In this document: piece by piece, positions 1-12,500 of the stretch
How positions within the stretch are numbered: position 1 is the stretch's first letter
Layout of the letters: every line of letters begins with the position of its first letter
From: Trachythela sp. YZ-2020
Lineage: Eukaryota > Cnidaria > Anthozoa > Malacalcyonacea > Clavulariidae
NCBI GenBank assembly: GCA_016169945.1
Contig: JADLSH010000149.1
Span: forward strand, 186,001 to 250,000
Direction: 5' to 3'
DNA: 64,000 nucleotides
Program-made: the position numbers and the translations under genes
The notes under the pieces: generated by a model
Seen by the model: only the letters and a program-made list of their open reading frames with translations
Told to the model about the DNA's origin: nothing
Databases searched by the model: none

Positions 1-326
1 ATATAAAGTGCTACATCGCGACTTTAAACCACCCCTGTCAGTGAAGACACTATAGATTGGAGCGTCGAAACGTTTGGTCGTGAATGTAATTTGTTCTTTA
101 CCGGAGTAGCGAAACATGTCTGATGTTATACCTTGTCCTTATTTCCAAATTATAATTCCTCTCTGATTACTGGCGGCGTAAAAGATATCTGTAGACTGCA
201 GTGCTACACTAAGATGAGTATATATTATATAGAATATCGTATCCAGATGCACTATCCAGTCCTTGTTTTCAGATCAGTGATAGCAGATGCACTATCCAGT
301 TCTAGTTTTAAGATCAGTGTACATAC
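1..326. other. Synaptojanin intron 15, partial
   Basis: Non-coding sequence downstream of the last visible exon. A short unit built on GATGCACTATCCAGT and TTTAGATCAGTG-like sequence is repeated around 245-320. Nothing else is recognised. Confidence 0.5.
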
Positions 327-594
327 CTCTTTGAGTAGATTGTGCTCCAGTCTCCTCGTCTTCATCCTCGGATTCACTGTCGATATCCACCAAGGTCCCA
401 TGTTCACCTCCATCAACAGCGTGATCTACCGCGGTTGCAGTAAACTTGGACCTAGGCCTCCGACGCCGCCACAGTACGCGGTCAGTCCAAGCTGGGATAC
501 GCATTTTCTCGCTAGTATCGTAGTCATCAGAAAATGGATCAAATTTGTACGTCGGTGCGAATGTTAGTTTGCCTTCCGTGAAACCACGAAAACA
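327..594 (-). CDS. synj: Synaptojanin exon 15 (PAWTDRVLW motif)
   Basis: Encodes [20 protein letters not shown], then [20 protein letters not shown], then RRRRP and an acidic run ([12 protein letters not shown]). PAWTDRVLW is the second 5-phosphatase signature. The acceptor is TTCCAG and the donor GTATGT, with a phase 1 end. The exon carrying SDHRP is not in the window. Confidence 0.95.
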
Positions 595-3500
595 CTGGAA
601 AATAATAATTATTGGTCAAAAAATTGATGAGGAGATTGGGCAGGACAGAGCAGTGAACTCTAAGTAAACTGGAACGCTAACTCCTATGATCAAGTCCTAT
701 GATTCGTTGAAGCCAAGCTAGTTTTTCTGAGGTTTGAGTTGAAATACTTAACGCCGAACATTGGGCTGTATATGAAATTGAAGCTATTAAAAAGTTCTAT
801 TTGGTATAAAAACTTCAAGACTTTAGGCAAAATGGAAATACTTAAAATATACAAAAACAACAGCAATTTTGTAAAATACGGCAAATTTTCCCTCAAAGTT
901 TTAAGTATTTCCTTTTTACCTAAAGTCTTGAAGTTTTTATATCAAATAGAACTTTTTAATAGCTTCAATTTCATATACAGCCCAATGTTCGGCGTTAAGT
1001 ATTTCAACTCAAACCTCAGAAAAACTGAATTAAGCTGGCTTCAATTTCCCCTCCTGAGTTATCGTTCCAGTTTATTTATAGTTCAATGGGACAGAGTGTC
1101 AAAAAATAACAAAATGAAGAAAAATGCTAAACCACTGGAATGAGCACCTCAAAATTGGTCGGCACATAACGATTTGACCACATTTCAGGGCTTGAGATAG
1201 CGGTCGGTCAACAGACATTAGAGTAATTTAGCAAACACGACGCGACGTCAAAGAGGACGTGAAAATGGCGTGATATGCCCATCTATGGATGTGCCCACGT
1301 CATTTTTACGCCATTTTCACGTCCTCTTTGACGTCGCGTCGTGTTTGCTAAATTACTCTATTGTCCGGACAGGACTGGGGAACTGGCCGAACAAATCATT
1401 GGATTGCTGGTCATGTTGTCCAGTCAATTCGTGTGCTTTAAAACGAAATTTACTTTATCAGCAATTTCGTAATAAATATAGAATTTTAAAACTCTATTAT
1501 TACTGTAACTTGGAGAGAAGCATTATGGTAATTTCGATGTAAGTGACTTACACTAAATACGTATATATTCAATACTAGTTTCTATTCTTAATTTTACAAA
1601 TTGTAACCATTTGTAAATATATCTGGTAGAGATTTTGTGTATATACACAAACCACCCCTTAAAAGGGCTACCGTTTTTGTATCTGCGCAGCAGATATAAT
1701 GCCACCGTCTTGTTAACCCATAACCCGTAACTGTTAGCTTGTAGCCAATCAGCGACAGCCTAGGTTAAATTGGCGTAATTATAATGTTGCTCTTTGATCT
1801 CTATGTATAACTGGAGATAGCTCATATGAAGGGTGAGCATCGTAAACAATAAACCATGATGACTAAAACTATGACTGATTGATCGTGCATGATCGCGGTG
1901 TTTTTCTTTACGCGGGTTGTTGCGAGACTTTCGAGTTTTTAAAAAAAGTTTTTTTTTTTTTTTTAAGCGAAAGTAAAACAACATCCTGAGTAAGAAACAG
2001 AAAATCATATTTCTATTATAAAATAACCACACTTTTTATTTATAAAAATAACAGACACAAAAAAGGTTTATTAATATATTTGATGTACATTGCAATTCTC
2101 CCAAAAAACGTCAACAACAGCGTATACTGTTTTATGCTTTGTGCTTTCTGCTTGTACGCTATCCACCAACTCGTCAACTTGTTTATCCGACTTTAAGACA
2201 AACCTCTGTTTACTTTTTTCGCCATTATTTTCTTTGTCAAAGTCAAAAGTTGAACTATTATCGCCCGACATTTTTAAAATTTCAGGCGCGGGAAAATTTC
2301 CCGTGCATGATTCTCTCATCCTGCATGGGTATTGACCAATCAGCGCGCTCTATTTACTTCAGTTATTTTATAATATGTTTTCATACTTTTACAATGGAAA
2401 TTATACATCCAATCAGCGACATTCTATTTGTTGTTGTATTTTGAACATGGCGAATTTTGAGAAAGTAATGGAATAGGCTTTTGACTCTCAGTAGAAATGA
2501 TTCGACCGATTCGCCAATTTACAAAAATGTATTGACAGATTATTAACCAGGGAAAAGGCTGGGTACGAGGTTGATTATTAACTTGACTTGATCTGCTATA
2601 TATCAATGTCATTTGAATCAGGAAACAAGGTAAGCTTCTCCAAATATTTTACGAATATTCTGTATTATTAAATGTTTGATTTAATTGCCCATTTGTTGCC
2701 TATTTGGGTCAAATCATGTCAAATCGACAATAGTACATGGTCATTATTTCACATTTCCATAGTCAACATTACCTCATACCAGGTTTATTTTGGTATTTAA
2801 TTGGTATAAAGATAGAGACACAGCTTGGCATTTCTTTCTCAAACTGTTTTGACTGAGACGATGGGAGTAGGGTGTAGCACTCACACACAATAAACATGTA
2901 TACAAAAAATAGAATATATGCACAAAATTTAGTCGACACCGAACCATACCTAAGAGATCAACTGGTAGTCTTTCTAATGAATTATGGCTCTAGATATTTT
3001 CAAGACATGCTGTGTCTGTCAAGGTTATGAAGTAATAGGCGAAGTCCCGCAATGTCGTGATAAAATAAAACGGCCATTTCTTCGTGCCTTTGGTTCCTTA
3101 ATTGGTACATTCATTCTTTTATTACTATTTGTTTAGTTTGGTTTAATATGTTTACCACTCTGAGGTGGACGGAAAGCCTTACCAGGTTTTGCAACCCAAT
3201 TGACAAAGGTTTCGAGGGTTAGTTAGTGGTTAGTGCCTAAGGGTTAGTTTTTAGCGAGGGAGGAAAACCAGAGTACCCGGAGAAAAAACCCTCGAACAAC
3301 CAATCTCAACTTACATGAGTTTATCAAGCGCACTGACGTTACCCAACCTGAGTAAATCCATGCCCTCGACCTGCTGTTTAACGCAGCGGTAAGAGACAGC
3401 GCGCTAACCGCATCTGCCGTGCTTCCCTTATATTTATTTGAATTATTTAATTGTCTTATATGTGTTTTATATTTGTTTTTAACATCTAATATGTTATCAT

Positions 3501-6500
3501 ATAACTAGGAGTATAAACCACAGGTTAAAAGTGCGACCTAGGGACATTAGTCACACATAATACATGTTTTTGAAATAACTGCTGGTGTATAACATACCAT
3601 AATTAACGCGCCTCGCGCAGATTGCCTAAAATAAATTTAAAAGTGTAAGCATACGTGTTTCGCGCAACAAGCTACAGACAATGTCAATGGTCAATGTCTA
3701 ATGTGACGGGTTCATCCTAAGAAACCAGTGACGACGGTATCGATTTACGAACTAAGCTTTCGATGACACAATGTTATAATTACCTGACCGCGCGAAATAT
3801 ACCCAAGAATGATTGACGGCAAAGCCCTAAGCATGCACTCGCGAAGGTCAATGTACAGTTTAACATTGACTTTGAGTTATGCAAACACATCTGCCCACGG
3901 TGCAAGGTTTTTTATCAGATTTTGACAGTTGTTGTCCATTTGTTAAATTACCCGGCTGGCCAGGCCGAACATCTAGCTTTCCAAAGTCTATCTTTCCATC
4001 TAGTCTTCTGATCAGCCATTTTTAGTATCAAAATGTGTTGTTACAGGGAGCTATCGAAGAAGAAAGTCAGGCGAACACTTGGAGCTCATTAAATCCCAGC
4101 CCCTACGAGAGTTAAATTCCAGGCATTTTACCCCGGCCTTCATGTCAGTGTTAAAACTCCGGATAGCAGAATGGCAACATTTGTTAAAACTCTGTATTTC
4201 CCCCGCAAAGTCCCGTTAAAACCCTGCATATGCCCGGGGGTGGGGGTTTCAATTGACTAGTGCATAATGAATTCAGGAGAACGTGACCTGCGGGTATGTT
4301 CTTTATGTAGCTCTACATGAACTGCATATTAACATATTAACTCTAACCAATCCGAACCCAAATCGCGAGAACTACGAATAAGCGCCATCGATTAAAGGGC
4401 AAAATGCCAATTTTCATTTTTCTGACTTTATCCTGGGTAAGCAGGCTGGCGTGTTCATTCCTGCCAACCTATGATCTCGGCCCGTATGCTACCGGGATCT
4501 CGGTAACAATACCAGCCCACTTCTTCACATGGACGGGATGTAAATTTTTATGCAACACAATTTCATAGGGCCTATATAGTTGCATTTTTCGCAACTGCAC
4601 CTGCCTCCTGGTTATAGGTTTAAAATATGTATATAATTTTCGCTCGAAATTCCATCGACAAAACAAAACCTTTCAACGTTCAGTTCTATCGCGAGAGATA
4701 CCCAAAATTTAGAATATTTACCCTTACACTGTTACACAACACACTGATATAACTCTATACTATATATACCTGAACTTGTTGTCTAGACAATATGCAAATT
4801 AGGTAAAGGCGTAAATTAAGCATGCAAAAGCTGATTTTTTCTTAAAAATGAAAGTTTACGCGACGTTTTGAAGGACTTACACTTAAGCAAATTTTCTGAA
4901 AATTTGAACAGCAATGCAACACCCAACACATTTTCCGCCCACTAACTCAAAATAACTTTTAAGCATTGAAATTTCGTGCGCAAGCCATTTTTGATCTGTT
5001 GGACAAGAAAAATGTAACTTTCAGAATTTTTTAGTTTATTCTACATTATAAATAACCAAACAATATATATTAATAAAAAACTTCGTACCTGGAGCCGCTT
5101 CGCGAAGTTGAGAGCAATTTGAATTTTGTTCAGTTTTTTTTTATACACCCTGTACAGTAGTTTTCACTCATTTCTATCGAGCAAGATGCTCAAAATGTAG
5201 AACATTCATCCGCCTTTGCTCGAAACGTCAAGATGTGTTGCTATCTTTTTACCAGCTTACAATGCCTATTATTATACCTTTGGTAATTGGTCAAATGCGT
5301 TTCCTAATTTGTTACTTTTTATCACTCGTTTGAAGAAAATATATACATCGCGTATTCTTATATACCTTATTAGAGTTTCTGCTCTTGGTCAACTGATCTT
5401 CCACTTGAAGTAACTCAAAATTCTCTTGCATGATTCCCTCTTTTACGTCGTGCATAGGGAGGTCGATACGGTAGTTGAAATCACCACACCAAAACACATA
5501 GTCGTGTGGAATTACTGTTCTGCCCTATGGAGGAAAACAATGCATGGACACAATAGATAATATAATAAATGACAAAATCTCTGGACCTAAAACTTGATAA
5601 TTCGCCGCGTTTTGGGTCTGATCTGTACCTAAAAATAGATAAAAACTTCTATGTTCCGAGTAAAAGACCTTTTTCAGGTTACTCAATTCAATTCAATTTA
5701 ATAATTTATCACCCAACAATTATACAGTACATTGAACAATAAAAAAAATAAACGTATAAATGGGTGACAAGCTAACTGTAATAACCATTTATTAGGCTAA
5801 TCTGGACAGTTAGCTAGTCACAGAAATGACTTATATAAGACTAGAGGGTTGGTAATAACTAGTATACATATAAATACAAAATAACATAATAAATTAACAA
5901 GGGTATTCGCTCCAAAAGTTGAAGTGCTTCTGATCTTCTTTGGGTACTTCAGACACAAACGACAGCTTATTAATAGAATATTCCCCACGTTTAAGACTTC
6001 AGCTTCCACTCGATTTCTATTTTATGTCCTCTCCAAGCCCTACCCACAGCTGCTCATGCATACTGTAGATTAAACATGCGCAATGTATTTAGTTATTATT
6101 GCACAGCCCGGGAAAGTAAGAGGAATTTCTATTTCTCCTCTAATTTCCATTCAAATTGAACCAAAATATTATTACTTTATCCTTAGAACCATCAGTTTCA
6201 CTAATTTTCATCAAACAGACAAAGAAACAAACAAAACAAACAAACAAACAATTAAGCAAACAAATGAGCAAACAAACAAAGAATCAAACAAAAAGACAAG
6301 TGTGGTGAAGATTCAATCTTACCATAGGAAATTCTATCTTGTTTACAATATCGTAATAGTCGCTATTTCGATCCACTATATTGGACTGTCCAGCAGCAAA
6401 ATGTGAACAAACGAAACATAGCGAAGTAGAATGAAGCAGGAATCTTATAGCGACACCTCCTTTGTTCCCAGCACTGCCTCCAAGACCTGTCTTGACGCTA

Positions 6501-9500
6501 TCCACTGCTACATCTCTAGAAATGGTGAATTAAATAATAAGTACATAACACCGATAAAGGGCCGAGGTACATGTGCCTTTCGCCTGTAGTTAGTCTCCTT
6601 CGCCGACGTTCTTATGGCTAGAACGTTCGACACCGAATGTCTGCTGAACCGAGCTGCACATTCAATTTCCTTTGTTTCAGGAGCCGATCATTTTTCTGTG
6701 GTTCATAGAGTAAAAGTCAATCAGAAGCCGCCTCGTAACGTTAGCCTCTAGGAAAAGCCCTTCGAAGCCCTCAACACAGAAAAAAAAATTGTGTTGCGCA
6801 ATCATTTTGAGCAATTTGTTTAATTGCAAGGTAATATTTTAAAAAGTTTAGCATTATTTTGATTATGTTCGTGCAGCTTCTGCAAACAACCATAATTATG
6901 GTCTAAACAGGTGTAGCCGCTCAACTCTCATTAACATCAGAATGACTTACCTGATATCATTGACCAGGTCCGATCTCACAAATACAAATAGACAGACACC
7001 AACCAACTGCTCGCTCGTCAGGAGAACATAGGACGTGTCACGTGATATAACTTGCTTCAATTTCTCGCCCCAGTCCAACCGCTGTGCTGCGCTTAAACAA
7101 AATAAATTCAAAACATGAGCCAACGTGTCCCTTTAAGTATGTCGCATTACAAATCTAGTGTGTATAGGCGAACAAAAAATAGCAGCAACGACGACGACAC
7201 TAGCAGCAACATCAGCCAAAACAACAATAATAATAGCAACAAGAATGACAACGACGACGACACAAAACACAACAGCAGCAGCAAAACATCATCAGCAACA
7301 ACAACCACAACAACAGCAACAATAACAAAACGACAACAATAACAGCAACGACGCAGAACAGCAGCAGCCAAATATAATCAGCAATAACAATAACCAACAA
7401 CAACACTAAGAACAACAGGTAATACAACGACAACACAACCATCACAACAAACCACAACAACTACGACTACGACGACGACTACGACGACAACAAGATAACG
7501 ACGACAACAACAAGATAACGACGACGACGACGATGACAACGACGACAACGCCGCCACCACCAAAAATAGAAACAACAACAAAGGGAAAAAACAACAGAAA
7601 AATACTAAGAAGTAGTAATATACAGCAGAAATAGAAAAGAGCGCAGTATATATCATATAGCTCAACATGAATTACCTGGTTGATATAATATTCCCAGCTT
7701 TCAAATCAACCAACTCCTCAAAGCCAATAGCGAATATATCAGTAGGTACACTAAAATCAGTATTGCTCTGAACACATCCCTGAGGTTGTCGGATATGAAA
7801 ATCTAGCAGCCAGTCATCCATTGATTGATGTTTGTAGGCAATACTTCGAAAATGATGACCACCGTTTACGTTGAAAGTTCCAATACTGACTCGGACTGTG
7901 CGCCATTTAGTATACTCTAAGTGTCGGTCACATAACTCTCGTAATATAGCTGGAGAAGCTGGAAAAATGTAAACATTCATAAGTACTATAAAGCACTCGG
8001 AGACTGCATATCACCGCCAGCAAATTACAGGGATGGATTTACTGGGGGGTGCAGGGGGGTGCGCACCCCTCCTGGCCTTGGCCAAGGGGAGTGCAGGAGG
8101 GGTGCCAATTCCCATATCAAATCCAAGTTTTGGATTTGACAGGGCATTTATCAAACAAAAACATAATATTGGGCCATTGCTGGGGCTTTTTGACCACCCA
8201 GGCCATCTTATTTTAAAAACATTTCCTGACAAGATAACTCCCTTGACCCTGTAGGGGGTCCTCAGTGATGATTCACCCTTCCTCGGTCACCGACCACACC
8301 CTGCTTCATGACCAATGCCCATTTTAGGGGGGGCCCCCCTATCAAATCAAACTGGATCCATCCCTGGCAAATTAAGTCAAGTATTCATACATAAATTATA
8401 CATGCACTAATTACACATTCAGTTCTGTTCAGCCAAGAAAAGCAAGACAACTTTTCCAAATTTCTCATCAAATTTTCAACCAAATTGAACACATATTAAA
8501 TCGATTTGTCCTTGGCCTATATACTGTGGTCATTAGCTCCACACATTTTCGTATTAAAATGTTTGATTTTTTTAGTTATCGTGCTCACAGACAAACAAAG
8601 ACACACACACACAAACAAAACTGTCCGAGGTAAATATTGACACACGAGAAAGAGTTATTATGGTGACTTAAAACACCGCTGAAAGTGCGCTGAAATGCAG
8701 GCGCTAGCATATCAGGGGCAAATCTCTCATTCAGGCTTGAATGGCTCAGAGTGCGAATGGGAGTCAAAGACCCTTGCAAGGCACTCTCCCGTTTCAATTT
8801 TCAAAGATAATAATCTAAATACTAGATATATAAAAGCAATAATATACCTAAACATTGTTGAATATTACGGTTATATTAATATATATTATTATATATTGTT
8901 ATTTTTAGTGCAACGGGTCTAGGCCCTGGACACAAATAGTTAATTATTGATTAACGATCAGTGACGTCACGGCCCGTGCTTTTGGAATATCACACAAAAT
9001 TATTATTCCAATCTGTGATTTTCGGGTGGTTTTATATGCAAAAATAGACTAAAAACTTGTGTTTGTGAGTGATTTTTGGGGTTGTTGGGTAAAACAACAA
9101 AAGGGAGGCGAATTCCCAATAAAGTGGCACCTTCCGACGGGATATTTTGTTAAATATAACCGACGATGGAAGAGATTTTAAGAACATTAAATACGAAGCT
9201 CGAATTACTACAACTCAAAGCGTCTAAAAGCAAAGCGATAGCAGACAAGGGGATTGTTGAGACAATTCAAAGACATTGTGATAATTTACGAACATTACGA
9301 AGGAAGTAAACGAGTTAAAATTGAAAATCGAACAAGACAAAGTCTCGAAAGGCGAGCACGTAAGCGATATTTCTGTTTGGAGCGAAGAAATAGACACGAA
9401 ATTAGAGGAAGTCGATCGGCATGTTTCACAACTCTTGGGATATATATATAAACAAAGCCGCAAACATTGACAAAGCAAACCGTGACATTAAACGTACGCC

Positions 9501-12500
9501 AACTTTCCTTAATAACTCGAGTTGTAGACATGCAAAAACAACAAACTATGCACCAAAACACTCCTCGTTGCTCAAGGATGCTAGCGAGATATAGCTTGTC
9601 TTGTCTCTCAGTATTTCGCAAGATATAGGCGAAAACAGCACTTCGATTAAATCCATGATAATGCCACCCAAAATATGGAAAACTACTTAATATTGAAAAT
9701 CAATCCATACCATGAAGAAAGGATCCAGGTAGCAAAGCTCTGGCGCGGTCTCCCAGTTCACCAACAAACGTATTTCCCAACAGTAAGATATCAATAGCTT
9801 CTTGTTTACTGCCGTCGAAGAAATTATTTCTAATTGTTCTTCTCACTGATACTGCGCCATCGTGTAATTTACTGCCAAACTAAAAGGCAAAAGAGCAATT
9901 TATTATTATTATTATTACACACTTTATTTAAAGACGCTAGCCCCGACAACTATGTAAAAGTTGATTTCCACGGGAGGCGTCAATATAAAAATATTACATA
10001 GTAAAAAAAGGAAGGATATAAAGAGGACATGCAACTATATACATAAATTATATACATTATCAAAACTGAGAAATGAAGGCTACTGAAGATTACGGTGTGT
10101 CCCAGGTAGAGATATGACTTGGTTATTAACATCGAATATTTTGTTTGATACAATTTTTAAACGAGAAAACTGATTGAGCTAGCTTAGCTTCAAGCGGGAG
10201 GTCATTCCACATAAAAGCCCCGCTGTATTTAAAGCTTCTTTTAAGAAATTCTCTTTTTGGCTTAGGAAGGGCCAGATCGGTTTGGGAATTTCTAAGATTA
10301 TAATTATTTTGTAAAGTATTCCTACTTAAGAATGAATCTTTCAGGGTCGGTGCAGCACTATTGCTCAAGACTTTATATACGAATGTAGCCTTAGATAAGT
10401 ACCATCGTGTTTCCAAATTTTCCCAGTCAAGAGATCGGAGAACGTCAGCAGATCTAATCTCATAACTGGCGCCAGTTATTATTCTGGCGGCCCGATTTTG
10501 GAACTTTTGTAATTTATCTCTCAGGGTTTTGTTACAGGTGCCCCAAAGAGGAGAGCAGTAATCGAAATAAGGCTGTACGAGAGCATTATAAATTGATATC
10601 AAAGTGTTTGCAGGAACATAGGGCTTAATACGCCTCAGAACCCCAATGCCAGCCCCGACTTTTTTGCAAACCATTTCAATATGGTCGTCCCAACTCAATG
10701 TTTCATCAAGTTTAACTCCCAAACACGGGATTGAATGCACTCTAGGAATCAGTTGGTCATTAATCATTACGGAAGATCATTGTCAATTTTAGCAAGGTTG
10801 TGATAGGATCCGACATACATTAATTTAGTTTTTGTTGAATGATGTTGCAGTTTGTTTTGACGAGCCATTGACTAACATTGTTTAAGTCATGATTTAAATT
10901 AGCATTCAGTTCTGTACAGTCTTTTGCAGAAGAAAATATCTGTGAATCATCAGCATATAAACAAGGGGTTGTCTTCTCAAGACAATCAGGCAAATCATTT
11001 ATATAAAGTAAGAACAATAGGGGCCCAATATGGATCCTTGAGGAACCCCACATACAATCCTTTTGGAGCTGACATTTCGCCATTAACAAATGACATCTGT
11101 TCCCTGTCAGAAAGATAGGACTCGAACAGATTTAATTCAATATTTGAAATCCCAAATTGTTCTTTCATTTTGCGCAGTAGAATGTTATGATTAATAGAGT
11201 CAAAAGCTTTTCGGATATCAACAAAACAACACCATTCAATTCACCATTGTCCATGCTCTCATACCATGCATCACACATCTGAATGAGAGCTGCCAGAGTA
11301 GAATTTTTAGGGCGGAACCCAAATTGATGTTTAGAGAGTAGAGAATTGGCGTTCAGAAATTCATATAATTGATTAAAAACGGATCTCTCAAAAATTTTAC
11401 TAATAATTGGTAAGATTGATATTGGGCGATAATTCTCGCATTTTTTTCTATCTTCTGACTTATAAATGGGTATAACCCAAGCCTTCTTCCAATCATCTAT
11501 GTAGACACCGGATTTGATACAGAGATTAAAAATCCACGTTAGAGAAGGGCTAATTATTTCAGCTGAGATTTTAAGTACCCTTGCGGGGATAGAATCAAGG
11601 CCAGTCGATTTTGATGATTTAAGATTACTTAACAAAAGAAATACTTCGTATTCACTAATTTCAGACAGGGTAAATAGAGTCTCTGGACTAGTGACGGGAC
11701 TTTCTGATTCTGACAAGTCCGTGGCGTCGGGGTCAATTTCAGCAGATAATTTTGGCCCAATGCTCACAAAGAAGTCGTTAAAGGCCTCAGCTATCAGTAA
11801 ATTATCAGAAACAATAGTATCGCCTATTATTAATTGGGGAATGTTGTTTGATTTGTAATTCTTACCCAAAAGGTGATTAATATGGTGCCAACTTTGTTTG
11901 AGATCTTTGGTCTGAGCACAAACCTCAAATTTGTCGCAAAAATAACTCTTTTTGGATTTATACAATTCAGAGTTAACTTTATTGCGAGTGTCTTTGTATT
12001 TCGACCAGTGTAATTGGGAATTAAATTGGACTCTGTAGCTCGGTTGGTTAGAGCGCTCCACCGGAATCGCAGGGCCGCAGGTTCGATTTCTGCCAGAGGG
12101 CCTAAGGTTGCATTTTTCGCAACTGCTCCTGGCTAGGTCAAAATATGTATATAAATTTTCGTTCGAATATTCTATCCACAAACACCATCAACATATATTT
12201 ACTTACCCTCGCACCACCTTCCATTGCTCCAGTTCCCGTATACGTTCGACTGACAAGATCTCCATTGTTAGCCCACATCGTCTTAAAACATTCCACAAAT
12301 CTTGAAACTAATGATGTTTTATCACCAAGACCGAGATGAGATAGTTGAATTGGCAACATCTACAGAGAAAATTTGGTAAATTCAGTAAAATGGCATCACC
12401 TAGAGTGAGTTCCTTGACAAGTTCCTTGACGGGTCTACTCGTGTACGGCAAACAAGTTTTTTCAATCAACGTTTCCTTGACGAGTTATTAATGACACAAA

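Larger units (their letters stand above)
9896..12027 (-). mobile_element. 5'-truncated LINE (Jockey/CR1-like), degenerate
   Basis: A minus-strand reverse transcriptase broken by frameshifts. The N-terminal RT part (about 12000-11165) has [40 protein letters not shown] and [15 protein letters not shown]. The palm (about 11060-10820) has [13 protein letters not shown] and the YADD active site. The C-terminal part (10767-10126) has [16 protein letters not shown] and [16 protein letters not shown]. The 3' end is an (AAT)n microsatellite at about 9900-9915. The endonuclease domain is missing, and the 5' border abuts a SINE at 12028. Confidence 0.88.

Noticed and set aside
739..1143. ORF of 134 codons on the plus strand and its partner at 690-896 on the minus strand
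   Set aside because: Both are produced by the inverted repeat at 640-1105 and share the same peptide because the arms mirror each other.
7147..7668. Several long ORFs rich in Leu, Val and Cys on the minus strand
   Set aside because: They arise from CAA/ACG trinucleotide composition, and the region is an intron between two well-supported synaptojanin exons.
12028..12110. True tRNA gene
   Set aside because: The A and B boxes and T-arm are good, but the 3' acceptor strand is replaced by the SINE body, and a second diverged copy with the same body lies at 12828.
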